Shown in pieces: positions 13,262 through 20,920 of a DNA stretch of 20,920 bases (within the stretch, counting starts at the first letter, position 1; each line of letters opens with the position of its first letter). Location of the stretch: NCBI GenBank assembly GCA_964639955.1, contig CAZXGJ010000062.1:1-20920 (forward strand). Direction: 5' to 3'. This DNA comes from IGN2 sp964639955. Its GTDB lineage: Bacteria > Bacteroidota > Ignavibacteria > Ignavibacteriales > Ignavibacteriaceae. The translations under genes were made by a program, and so were the position numbers. A model generated the notes under the pieces. That model was not told the origin of the DNA. It made no database searches and saw only the letters and a program-made list of their open reading frames with translations.

Positions 13262-14989
13262 ATGAAAACTTTCAAAATTCTTTTAGCCGCAATTCTAATA
13301 ACAGGACTAAATTTTACTTCCGCTCAGACTGCACGATTGCAGGTAATTCACAACGCTGCCGATCCGGGTGCTGTGGCAGTAGATATTTATCTTAACGGTG
13401 CTTTATTGCTTGACAACTTCGGCTTCAGAGAAGCCACTCCATATATAGATGCACCAGCAGGAACACCAATTAATATAGGTGTTGCTGGTCCCAACAGCAC
13501 ATCTGCTGCTGATACAATTAAAAACTTCAATGTGACTTTAACCGCAAATGAAACTTACGTTGCGATTGCCAATGGTGTTTTAGATCCAAATTTATTTGCT
13601 TCGAATCCCAATGGAAGAAGCACTGCGTTTACATTATTCATTAAAGCTATGACCAGAGAAAATGGCACGAGCTCGAATGTTGACTTTTTTGTATTGCACG
13701 GTTCAACAGATGCACCAACAGTTGATGTTTTGGCAAGAAGAGTTGCTACGCTTGTTGATGACGCCGCTTACGGTGATATAACTAATTACGTTTCTGTACC
13801 GGCTGCTTCATATATTTTAGATGTAACCCCTGGAAATGATAACTCAACAATTGTTGCTTCTTTCCAGGCTGATCTTTCAGGTTTGAGTGGTGGAGCCGCT
13901 GTAGTTTTTGCTTCCGGATTTTTAAGTCCGTCTCAAAATCAGAATGGTGAAGCATTCGGAATTTTTGCTGCTCTTCCCAATGGAACAGTAGTAGCATTTC
14001 CCTCTGTTCAACTTTCACGTTTACAAGTTATTCATAATGCTGCTGATGTTGCCGCTGGCAGCGTAGATATATATTTAAACGGTGGTTTATTACTAAATGA
14101 TTTTGCTTTCAGAACGGCAACTCCTTTTATTGATGCGCCGGCAAATGTTGATTTAAATATTGGAATAGCTCCGGGCAACAGTACATCAGTTGATGACACG
14201 TTAGCAAATTTCACGGCTAGTCTTGTTAATGGTGAAACTTATGTTCTTATTGCAAACGGCGTTTTAGATCCTAACTCATACGCTTCAAACCCTGATGGAA
14301 GAAGCATTGCATTTACACTATTTGCTGATGTTGATGCCAGAGAAAGTGCTACAAGCGGAAATGTTGATTTCTTCGTTGTACACGGTGCAACTGATGCTCC
14401 AACTGTTGATGTTATTGCAAGAGGTGTTGCAACTTTGGTTGATAATGCTGCTTATGGTGATATCACAAGTTACATTACAGTTCCTGCTGGAAATTATACT
14501 CTTGATTTAACTTTGGCTGATGGCACAACATTAGTACAGTCATACGTTGCTGACTTAAGAACTCTCGGCGGTGGCAGTGCTGTAGTGTTTGCCTCCGGTT
14601 TCTTAAATCCATCTGCAAATCAGAATGGTGAAGCATTCGGAATTTTCTTTGCACTTGCTGATGGAACTGTCGGACAATTTCCAGAGGGGGTCGCAAGTGT
14701 AGAAAATATTTCTGGTGTAACGCCAAGCAATTATTCGCTTACTCAAAATTTCCCGAATCCTTTTAATCCGAGCACAACTATCAATTTTACAATCCCGAAC
14801 AACGAATTTGTAACATTGAAAGTTTACAATATTCTCGGAAGCGAAGTGGCTACCCTGGTAAATGAAAATCTTGGCGCTGGTGCATACAAATATAATTTTG
14901 ATGCACAGAATCTCGCATCTGGTGTTTACCTCTATGAGTTAAATGCCGGGAACTTCAGAGAAATCAAGAAAATGAATCTTCTTAAGTAA
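13262..14989 (+). CDS. Secreted DUF4397-repeat protein with T9SS sorting domain
   Basis: 575 residues: signal peptide 1-22 (ending SAQ-T), two tandem DUF4397-type units and a T9SS type-A tail (492-575, TQNFPNPFNPSTTINFTIP to KKMNLLK). The units begin RLQVIHNAADPG (25) and RLQVIHNAADVA (253), and each contains a second half starting NVDFFVxHGxTDAPTVDV (139 and 366), giving a repeat of about 114 residues four times over. DUF4397 is a beta-rich domain of unknown role in secreted and surface proteins. AAGGAGA before the ATG is the strongest ribosome site in the window, suggesting high expression. Placed 30 bp after the sigma gene with no terminator between, it should be co-transcribed with it. 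No enzymatic motif is seen. Confidence 0.9.
   Translation: MKTFKILLAAILITGLNFTSAQTARLQVIHNAADPGAVAVDIYLNGALLLDNFGFREATPYIDAPAGTPINIGVAGPNSTSAADTIKNFNVTLTANETYVAIANGVLDPNLFASNPNGRSTAFTLFIKAMTRENGTSSNVDFFVLHGSTDAPTVDVLARRVATLVDDAAYGDITNYVSVPAASYILDVTPGNDNSTIVASFQADLSGLSGGAAVVFASGFLSPSQNQNGEAFGIFAALPNGTVVAFPSVQLSRLQVIHNAADVAAGSVDIYLNGGLLLNDFAFRTATPFIDAPANVDLNIGIAPGNSTSVDDTLANFTASLVNGETYVLIANGVLDPNSYASNPDGRSIAFTLFADVDARESATSGNVDFFVVHGATDAPTVDVIARGVATLVDNAAYGDITSYITVPAGNYTLDLTLADGTTLVQSYVADLRTLGGGSAVVFASGFLNPSANQNGEAFGIFFALADGTVGQFPEGVASVENISGVTPSNYSLTQNFPNPFNPSTTINFTIPNNEFVTLKVYNILGSEVATLVNENLGAGAYKYNFDAQNLASGVYLYELNAGNFREIKKMNLLK
13334..14698 (+). repeat. Tandem internal duplication of the DUF4397 unit
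   Basis: Two units of about 684 bp lie head to tail (roughly 13334-14017 and 14018-14698). Most of the pair has diverged at third positions, but a 29-base segment is identical in both (13937-13965 and 14618-14646, spaced 681 bp), covering NQNGEAFGIF. Confidence 0.8.
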
Positions 14990-15025
14990 ACAATAAACTG
15001 AGTAATGAGGATAAATGCCTGTAAA

Positions 15026-15184
15026 ATGAGTTCTGATGTTCGAATGTTAAATATGACACGAAATCAAAGAAAAGACATTTATGAATTTGTAAAGCAGGTA
15101 GTATCCTCATTTAATATAAAATTAACGGAAACTAAATTTGGAAATCAGTATCTTATAGCAACCTCATCAGTCATAAAATTATAA
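15026..15184 (+). CDS. Possible 52-residue protein between the DUF4397 gene and crtI
   Basis: An ATG at 15026 opens a frame that stops one base before the crtI ATG (TAA-A-ATG). It reads MSSDVRMLNMTRNQRKDIYE then FVKQVVSSFNIKLTE and ends VIKL. An in-frame ATG at 15005 would add 7 residues; later ATGs at 15044 and 15053 are possible. Codons look like those of neighbours and the tight junction with crtI suggests coupling, but there is no good Shine-Dalgarno and I recognise no family. It could instead be a leader that keeps ribosomes near the crtI start, which itself lacks a clear ribosome site. Otherwise the 14990-15185 gap contains no terminator that I can see. Confidence 0.35.
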   Translation: MSSDVRMLNMTRNQRKDIYEFVKQVVSSFNIKLTETKFGNQYLIATSSVIKL

Positions 15185-15185
15185 A

Positions 15186-16667
15186 ATGAAAAAAGCAGTT
15201 ATAATAGGTTCGGGTCTCGGTGGTTTGTCAACCGCTCTAAGACTTTCTCATAAAGGTTACGATGTAACTATTCTTGAGAAGCATTCAACTCCGGGTGGAA
15301 GATTGAACATTATCGATCAGGATGGTTTTCGTTTTGATATGGGTCCGTCTTTTATGAGTATGACTTATGAACTTGATGAATTATTCAATAGTGTCGGAAT
15401 GAAAGTCCCGATTGAACTGGAAGAACTCGATCCGCTTTACCAGGTGTTTTTTGAAGGACAGGATAAACCAAGACTCATTTATAAAGACCTAAAGAAACTG
15501 GCTGAAGAGTTCAAAGACATTGAACCAAATCTTGAAGAGAATGCAGAAAAATATCTTAAGCGTGCAGGGCAATTCTTTCATGATACGTTGGATAAAGTTG
15601 TGAAAACAAATTTTAGCAATAAGCTTGATTACGTTCTTAAATTAAGCCGTGTTCCGCTTAAACATCTTCCATATCTTCAAAGGAATATGTGGGGCGAGGT
15701 TGAAAAGCATTTTACATCTGAAGAAGTAAAGGTGATATTTTCTCTTGTTGCTTTCTTTCTCGGTTCAACACCATTTCAAACACCGGCTATTTATTCTCTG
15801 CTTAATTACACAGAGATGAAGCACAATGGTTACTGGAAAGCTAAAGGCGGAATGTATCGGCTTGTTGAAGAGCTTGTGAAGATATTAAATGAAAAAGGAG
15901 TAAAAATAGTATACAATACTGAAGTTGTGAGTGTTGGGAACAACAACGGAAAGTTATACGAATTGATGGACCAGAATGAAAAGAAATGGACTGCAGATAT
16001 CTTCATTTCAAATTCTGATGCTGCTTCATTCAGAGGAAAAATATTAAACAGAGAAAAATACAGCGATGAAAAATTAGACCAGATGCATTGGACACTTGCA
16101 CCGTTCACAATTTATCTCGGCGTGAAAGGAAAGATAGATAAGTTAACTCATCACAATTATTTTCTCGGAAGTAACTTCAGAGGATATGCCGATACTATTT
16201 TTACTTCTTCGATAAGTCCGCAGAAACCGTATTACTATGTAAATGCACTTTCAAAATCAGAAACGAGCTGTGCACCGGAAGGATGCGAGAACTTATTTAT
16301 ACTTTGTCCGGTTCCAGATCTTCGCTACAAAAAATCGTGGGAAGACAAAGAAGAGCTTGCACAAAATATTATTGACGATCTTTCAAACAGAGTTGGATTT
16401 GATATTCAACGCAATATTATCACTAAAAAAATATTAGCTCCCGATGACTGGGCAAATATGCTCAACCTTTACAAAGGATCGGGACTCGGTCTTGCACACG
16501 ACATTAACCAGGTTGGTGCATTCAGACCAAAAAACAAAGACGAAAAACTTTCTAACTTATATTACGTTGGCGCATCGACAACGCCCGGTACTGGTTTACC
16601 AATGGTTATCATTAGTTCAAAATTAGTAACGGAGAGAATAGAAAATGACTTTGGAACATTACACTAA
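15186..16667 (+). CDS. crtI: CrtI-type phytoene desaturase
   Basis: 493 residues. The N-terminal FAD/NAD(P)-binding fold is at 1-40: KKAVIIGSGLGGLSTALRLS, then VTILEKHSTPGGRLN with the second glycine pair. The sequence DGFRFDMGPSFMSM is the usual CrtI continuation. The C-terminal signature YVGASTTPGTGLPMVIISSK (about 461-480) closes the FAD site. CrtI enzymes are membrane-associated and introduce conjugated double bonds into phytoene, giving neurosporene or lycopene; the number of steps cannot be read off. Its 3' end overlaps crtB by 23 bases in another frame. Cyclase, hydroxylase and GGPP synthase genes are not in the window, so the final pigment is unknown. Confidence 0.95.
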   Translation: MKKAVIIGSGLGGLSTALRLSHKGYDVTILEKHSTPGGRLNIIDQDGFRFDMGPSFMSMTYELDELFNSVGMKVPIELEELDPLYQVFFEGQDKPRLIYKDLKKLAEEFKDIEPNLEENAEKYLKRAGQFFHDTLDKVVKTNFSNKLDYVLKLSRVPLKHLPYLQRNMWGEVEKHFTSEEVKVIFSLVAFFLGSTPFQTPAIYSLLNYTEMKHNGYWKAKGGMYRLVEELVKILNEKGVKIVYNTEVVSVGNNNGKLYELMDQNEKKWTADIFISNSDAASFRGKILNREKYSDEKLDQMHWTLAPFTIYLGVKGKIDKLTHHNYFLGSNFRGYADTIFTSSISPQKPYYYVNALSKSETSCAPEGCENLFILCPVPDLRYKKSWEDKEELAQNIIDDLSNRVGFDIQRNIITKKILAPDDWANMLNLYKGSGLGLAHDINQVGAFRPKNKDEKLSNLYYVGASTTPGTGLPMVIISSKLVTERIENDFGTLH

Positions 16668-17490
16668 TACCAGCTACAAGCTGAGCAAAAAGCTAACAAC
16701 AGCTTACAGCACTTCTTTTAGCTGGGGAATAAAGGTTTTCAAACCTGAATACCGGGATCCGATATTCGCAATTTACGGATTCGTTCGTGTTGCCGATGAG
16801 ATAGTCGACACTTTTCATTCACACGACAAAGAATATCTTCTTGAAAAATTTACAAACGACACGTGGGAAGCAATAAACACAGGCATTTCCACAAACCCGG
16901 TCCTTCACGCTTTCCAGAAAGTTGTTAATGATTATGGAATCGACCGCAAGCTGATTTCTGCTTTCCTGAAAAGTATGGAAATGGATCTTTCGCGTTCCTC
17001 ATACAACAGGGAAAACTACGATGAATATATTTACGGCTCAGCGGAAGTTGTGGGACTGATGTGCCTTAAAGTTTTTGTTGATGGTGATGAAAAGAAATAC
17101 AAGGAGCTTGAACATTCTGCACGAATGCTTGGTGCTGCATTCCAGAAAGTGAACTTCCTCAGAGATATTCAAAGTGATATAAATGATCGTGGAAGAATTT
17201 ATCTGCCCGGCGTTCATCACATTGATTACATTGATGATCACAACAAAGCTATGCTTGAAAAAGAAGTTGAAGCTGAATTCAAAGAAGCTTTCAGAGGAAT
17301 AGTACATCTTCCAATCGCTGTTAAGCTTGGTGTTTATTCGGCTTATCTTTATTACCTGATGCTCTTCAAAAAAATTAAGCGGTTGGATGTTGAGCAGTTG
17401 AAAAGAAAGCGTGTGAGGATTTCTAACTTGTATAAGTTTTACCTGCTGATAAAATCTTACTTTGAGGTAAAGGTTTTAAAAACAACTTAG
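16645..17490 (+). CDS. crtB: Phytoene synthase
   Basis: 281 residues of the squalene/phytoene synthase family, joining two geranylgeranyl diphosphates into phytoene, the first committed step of C40 carotenoids. Both metal-binding motifs are present: D51EIVD55 in VRVADEIVDTF, and D174-x3-D178 in NFLRDIQSDINDRGRIYLP, the exact phytoene-synthase form. The substrate-entry motif YSTSFSWGIKVF is near residue 21. GGAGAG lies 8 bases before the ATG, inside the end of crtI, so the two are translationally coupled. It is the last gene of the operon; a hairpin terminator follows within 15 bases. Confidence 0.96.
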   Translation: MTLEHYTNTSYKLSKKLTTAYSTSFSWGIKVFKPEYRDPIFAIYGFVRVADEIVDTFHSHDKEYLLEKFTNDTWEAINTGISTNPVLHAFQKVVNDYGIDRKLISAFLKSMEMDLSRSSYNRENYDEYIYGSAEVVGLMCLKVFVDGDEKKYKELEHSARMLGAAFQKVNFLRDIQSDINDRGRIYLPGVHHIDYIDDHNKAMLEKEVEAEFKEAFRGIVHLPIAVKLGVYSAYLYYLMLFKKIKRLDVEQLKRKRVRISNLYKFYLLIKSYFEVKVLKTT

Positions 17491-17504
17491 TAACTAAATC
17501 TTGG

Positions 17505-17535
17505 ACGTCACGGACGCTCCGTGACGTTTTCTTTT
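17505..17535 (+). terminator. Strong rho-independent terminator of the sigma/crt operon
   Basis: ACGTCACGGA (17505-17514), loop CGC, TCCGTGACGT (17518-17527), then TTTCTTTTC. A perfect 10-bp stem with a T-rich tail, 15 bases after the crtB stop. Confidence 0.92.
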
Positions 17536-17968
17536 CGTATCACGCTATGACCACGACAGCTGGGGAATATCGTTCGGAATATTATAGCCACACAATTACA
17601 TTTTTGAAATGAAACAGAATTATTAGTTGGTGATCAGCAATTAAAAAGATTAATTAATCTATTGCCTTACAATTTTTCATTTGGTAAGTTAGGTCTGAAA
17701 TTAATTCGGGGTAGATACCTGATGAATATTTTCTTGGCACGATATTTAGCTCTCTCTCTCTCTATGGGGGGAAGACGCAATGATTCCTTCCCTTAATATT
17801 CTTTTGTCCCCGTGTGATGCGTATCTCCTCCTTTTTCAGAAACTTTTCTCTACCCTATTTTACACAACCGGTTTTACATAGATTGAAAAAGTCATCTATA
17901 ATTCCGGACTTGTTTCGGAATCTAACAGTGTTTCTTTCCCTATACTGTTTAAAGAAGGAAGTAAATTT
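17536..17968 (+). promoter_or_regulatory. Long non-coding leader upstream of the FG-GAP secreted-protein gene
   Basis: About 430 bp without a convincing gene. TTGGCAC-N8-GC at 17734-17750 resembles a sigma-54 -24/-12 pair but with one extra base between GG and GC. A (CT)n tract follows (about 17749-17762), then a G-run and GAAG. A 33-codon frame starts at 17780 (MIPSLNILLSPCDAYLLLF and on) behind that purine run. Two hairpins precede the gene: ATTCCG/CGGAAT at 17901-17921 and AACAGT/ACTGTT at 17924-17949, the latter ending just before the AAGAAGGAAG ribosome site. These could form a regulated 5' leader; none is proven. Confidence 0.35.
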
Positions 17969-19732
17969 ATGATAAAGAAGGTAGTATTGATTATAGTGAT
18001 TTTATTTGGCTGTTTCTCTATTGCACAGAATAAATACATAACAAGAGAAGAAAAAAATCAGCAATTAAAAAACCGTGAGGATGTAAAAGTAATAGAAGTT
18101 GAAAAAGATTTACTCAGGATAGAATATACTTGTGGTAAAGTCTTGTATAAAAATATTTCTGACTACAAGTATCCAGAATCAAGCGCCCAGTATCCAGCTT
18201 ACTCTCCAACATTCGACAGCACAATAATAGACCTTACAACTATTGATACAACTCTTTATTACCAGAAATACAGCTATTGGACAGAAGTACCCGTCCACAA
18301 CTGGGAGTTTGATCATTTAGTGATTGGAGATGTGAATAATAATAGAAGAACTGAGCTTTATGGTTCAAGAAAATTTTTCTGGTCCGATTTTGAACCAGTT
18401 ACTATTTATGAGCTTAATGAATATGGCAACTTTAATTTTAAGTATCAGTATGATTCTGTTTTAATTAGCAGAAACATATATGATGTTAATAAGGATGGAT
18501 TAACTGAGGTTCATTTATCAATTGGCGGAAATCTTGGAATACCAATGCATCAACGATTCTATTCACAGGAAAGTCAGGATTCATTAGCTGTAAAATTGGA
18601 TTTTATATTCTCTCCATATACTTATCAGTCCCAACTAAACGACCTTGAAATGGCTGAACTTGATGGTGATGCATTTTCAGATTTGTTGTTTGTCCGTGCG
18701 CTTGAACCCGATATACATATCTACGAATATAATCCCGCAACCAACAACTTTGATTCAGTATTTCAGTTTAATGTTTTTGAAGAGCCACCGTGGGCAAATG
18801 CTGGTTTTTCAATTTCAGATTTTGATCTTGATGGAAAAACTGATATGGTGTTTGGTACAGGAAAAGGTGCAGTTTATGTTTTGGAAAATGAAGGGAATAA
18901 TCAGTACACAAATTCCTGGCTGGGAATGGTAGAGACATATCACGCTTATGTTCACACCTGGTCACACGATATTGATGGAAACGGAAAGCCTGAGTTCTGG
19001 GTTCTCGGTGATGCCTTTTATAACGGGCAGGCAATAACAAGAATTACAATTTTTGAGACAAATGGAAATAACAGCTACCAGGTTGTAGGCAGGATAGATT
19101 TAATTGGAGTATTTTCATTCTATGCTGGCACTATGCAGGCAGTTGATATCGATAATGATGGTATTGACGAAGTTGCGGTTTGTATAGACGAAAATTTCCT
19201 GATTTTTAAATTTAATGGCAGCTCTAATCATCATACTTATGAGCTTTACTATATCAAGCAGAATGAGCTTGCTGCTGCTGGAGAGAATAGTGTCTACTTT
19301 GGAGCTAGAACTTATGACCTATTAAATAATGGAAAAATTAACATTCTAATATCAATGGATTTCATTAATAAACAGGGCACTACTGGCAGAAGATTTACTC
19401 AAATATATAAGCCAGACAGCACATCAAGTGTAAGTGAAAATGTTTTTATTCCAAATACAAATATATTATTTCAAAACTATCCGAACCCCTTTAATCCAGC
19501 TACAACGGTTAGATTCAGTTTAGTAGAAATTGAAGATGTTTCGATAAGAATTTATGACATCGTAGGGAAAGAAATAAAACTTCTGTTAGATAAAAATCTT
19601 CCCACTGGAGAATATATTGTTCAATGGGATGGGAAAGACGATGAAGGGACCATACTCCCCGGGGGAGTTTACTTTATCCAAATGACAGCCGGAAACTATC
19701 GGCAAACAATTAAATCAGTTTTATTAAAATAA
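17969..19732 (+). CDS. Secreted FG-GAP/VCBS-type beta-propeller protein with T9SS sorting domain
   Basis: 587 residues. A signal peptide (1-20, ILFGCFSIAQ-N) is followed by a linker and then a propeller with acidic Ca-binding-like loops of the D-x-(D/N)-x-(D/N)-G type: DVNNNRRTE (121), DVNKDGLTE (172), LDGDAFSD (231), DFDLDGKTD (284), DIDGNGKPE (334), DIDNDGIDE (393) and DLLNNGKIN (450). Seven loops fit a seven-bladed FG-GAP/integrin-like propeller, a surface binding fold. Residues 502-587 form a T9SS type-A domain (FQNYPNPFNPATTVRF to KSVLLK). AAGGAAG lies upstream of the ATG. The cysteine at 15 gives a poor lipobox (LFGC), so ordinary signal-peptidase cleavage is more likely. It is followed by a second secreted protein after 12 bases. 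Confidence 0.88.
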   Translation: MIKKVVLIIVILFGCFSIAQNKYITREEKNQQLKNREDVKVIEVEKDLLRIEYTCGKVLYKNISDYKYPESSAQYPAYSPTFDSTIIDLTTIDTTLYYQKYSYWTEVPVHNWEFDHLVIGDVNNNRRTELYGSRKFFWSDFEPVTIYELNEYGNFNFKYQYDSVLISRNIYDVNKDGLTEVHLSIGGNLGIPMHQRFYSQESQDSLAVKLDFIFSPYTYQSQLNDLEMAELDGDAFSDLLFVRALEPDIHIYEYNPATNNFDSVFQFNVFEEPPWANAGFSISDFDLDGKTDMVFGTGKGAVYVLENEGNNQYTNSWLGMVETYHAYVHTWSHDIDGNGKPEFWVLGDAFYNGQAITRITIFETNGNNSYQVVGRIDLIGVFSFYAGTMQAVDIDNDGIDEVAVCIDENFLIFKFNGSSNHHTYELYYIKQNELAAAGENSVYFGARTYDLLNNGKINILISMDFINKQGTTGRRFTQIYKPDSTSSVSENVFIPNTNILFQNYPNPFNPATTVRFSLVEIEDVSIRIYDIVGKEIKLLLDKNLPTGEYIVQWDGKDDEGTILPGGVYFIQMTAGNYRQTIKSVLLK

Positions 19733-19744
19733 AGAGGCAACAAA

Positions 19745-20896
19745 TTGAAAAAAATATTTTTTATAATAGCATTAATATATTCGGTTACCTTCGGGCAATC
19801 ATGGAATACACCTGTTACAACTACAATCAGTGCATCTTCACTTGATAAGATGGACTTGTTTACAAACAAGGATGGTAACCATCTCCTCATAAAAAATTCT
19901 AACGGAAATATTATCTATTACAATTTTAACTCATCAGGAACGGTAGATAATAACAAAACGGAAACTCTGGAATCAAATGGTGATTATCCTGCCATTACGG
20001 GATCAAGCAATAAGATCTATGCTATTTATAAATCGGGCATTTACATCAAAGGAAAATACTCAACAAACGGCGGAACAGACTGGACTGCATTATCAAATAT
20101 TAATGTCGGTTCAAATGCCTGCAATGGTATAGATGCTGTTTATGAAATAGATCGAGGTGTTCACCTCGTTTATGCAATGCAAGATAACTACGAAAACTTT
20201 GAAACCTATTATTATCTACTAAACCCTAGTGATTCGTGGGTTAATTATAAAAATGTAACTGACTATGGTAGCGAAGTTGGTGGCGTTCCTTCGGTTACAT
20301 ATTCTAGTAACAGAGTTCACGTTAGCTATAATACACAGGCAGAAACTCCACCCTATATCGGTGTTGGTGTCTCAAAATCCAGAGACAAGGCTGGAACTAC
20401 TTGGCAGACTCCACAATTAGTTTCAGATGGCGAATTTGGTTTTGCAACTTCCCGTGAAAAACTTCAGGTGAGGGGCAATAAGCTGTTCTGTATATTTTAT
20501 GATGCATGGGTAGATCTTGGACAGTATGGTTGGCGGATTCAAGTTAAGTCTCGTGATTTAACAGGCTCATATTGGCCTTCTTCTTACACGACTATTTTCT
20601 ATTATGGTGAGCCAAGGTCCTTGCTAGGTTCAGAAATTACTAGTGATGGAAATTTAAATGTGGTACATGATAATATCGGTAATATCTTACATAAATCTTA
20701 TAATGGAACTCAATGGAGCAATGACTTTGAGGTTTCACCAGATTATTTAAACTATGAAATGCAGCATCATGGATTTTCAACATTCTCAAATGATTTGTTT
20801 GTAATGTGGAAACCAAATAATAGCAACTATATAAAGTATCGTCAATACGATGCGGCTCCTCTTGCACTGAACCGTACCCCATATAGTAGACAATAA
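19745..20896 (+). CDS. Secreted sialidase-like beta-propeller protein, no sorting domain
   Basis: 383 residues. The start is TTG at 19745 with AGAGG upstream; the encoded lead MKKIFFIIALIYSVTFGQ is a clean signal peptide, and no ATG gives a better one. The rest is beta-rich with Asp-box-like pieces (STNGGTDWTAL, SKSRDKAGTTWQTPQLVSDG, SYNGTQWSNDF) and repeated VHxVY/VHVSY strands, as in BNR/sialidase-fold propellers of non-enzymatic surface proteins. It ends at TAA with RTPYSRQ and lacks the T9SS tail that its operon partner carries, so it may be a periplasmic or complexed partner, or have lost its C-terminus by frameshift. Catalytic sialidase residues are not apparent. Confidence 0.75.
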   Translation: MKKIFFIIALIYSVTFGQSWNTPVTTTISASSLDKMDLFTNKDGNHLLIKNSNGNIIYYNFNSSGTVDNNKTETLESNGDYPAITGSSNKIYAIYKSGIYIKGKYSTNGGTDWTALSNINVGSNACNGIDAVYEIDRGVHLVYAMQDNYENFETYYYLLNPSDSWVNYKNVTDYGSEVGGVPSVTYSSNRVHVSYNTQAETPPYIGVGVSKSRDKAGTTWQTPQLVSDGEFGFATSREKLQVRGNKLFCIFYDAWVDLGQYGWRIQVKSRDLTGSYWPSSYTTIFYYGEPRSLLGSEITSDGNLNVVHDNIGNILHKSYNGTQWSNDFEVSPDYLNYEMQHHGFSTFSNDLFVMWKPNNSNYIKYRQYDAAPLALNRTPYSRQ

Positions 20897-20920
20897 GAAA
20901 AGCAACTATATTTAGAATAA

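Noticed and set aside
14475..14726. Minus-strand frames within the DUF4397 gene
   Set aside because: The Gln/His/Leu-rich translations are antisense shadows of Ala/Val/Asp/Asn-rich repeats.
17780..17881. 33-codon frame MIPSLNILLSP in the leader of the FG-GAP gene
   Set aside because: Short, low-complexity hydrophobic, with no known family; kept only as part of the leader description.

Overview
The window reads as chromosomal DNA of an Ignavibacteria/Bacteroidota-type bacterium. It is AT-rich. Three secreted proteins end in type IX secretion (T9SS) type-A sorting domains with the NYPNPFNP/NFPNPFNP signature, many genes have long N-terminal signal peptides, and there is a TonB-dependent receptor with a carboxypeptidase-regulatory-like N-domain. 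The phylum assignment is an inference from this style of secretome, not from a marker gene.

Layout. 1-455 (-) is the 5' part of a SlyD-type FKBP prolyl isomerase. 730-2388 (+) is a secreted M1 metallopeptidase. 2442-2874 (-) is a RelE/ParE-type toxin with its antitoxin. 3000-3250 holds palindromic elements plus an orphan tail of a T9SS sorting domain, in the same frame as, and directly behind, a 722-residue secreted Asp-box/Ig-like protein (3266-5434, -). 5655-5990 (-) is a decayed PD-(D/E)XK-type fragment, followed by a secreted S9-like alpha/beta hydrolase (6034-7101, +), a small membrane-anchored protein (7265-7645, +) and a TonB-dependent receptor (7757-10030, -).

The most interesting block is 10121-17535, which looks like a light-response and pigment locus. 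It has a class II CPD photolyase (+), a CarH/LitR-type MerR regulator with the W-x9-EH adenosylcobalamin photosensor motif (-), and, divergent from it, an apparent operon: ECF sigma factor, a secreted DUF4397-repeat protein with a T9SS tail, a possible small ORF, phytoene desaturase crtI and phytoene synthase crtB. A strong hairpin terminator closes the operon. The 211-bp CarH/sigma divergent region carries repeated TTRGACAA-type boxes, two pairs of them exactly 11 bp apart, lying on a TTGACA-N17-TATATT promoter and on a possible promoter of the regulator. The model I infer is that CarH represses both promoters in the dark; light releases it, and the sigma factor, carotenoid genes and a surface/secreted protein are expressed together, with photolyase next door. 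The sequence gives the parts; the regulation is inference.

The last part (17969-20896) is a two-gene unit of secreted beta-propeller-like proteins: an FG-GAP-type protein with a T9SS tail, and a TTG-start protein without one, preceded by a long leader.

A second theme is small palindromic elements placed inside coding sequences without breaking the frame: one in the M1 peptidase, two inside one T9SS sorting domain and one in the orphan tail. Aligning the sorting domains of this window against each other shows the extra residues directly.
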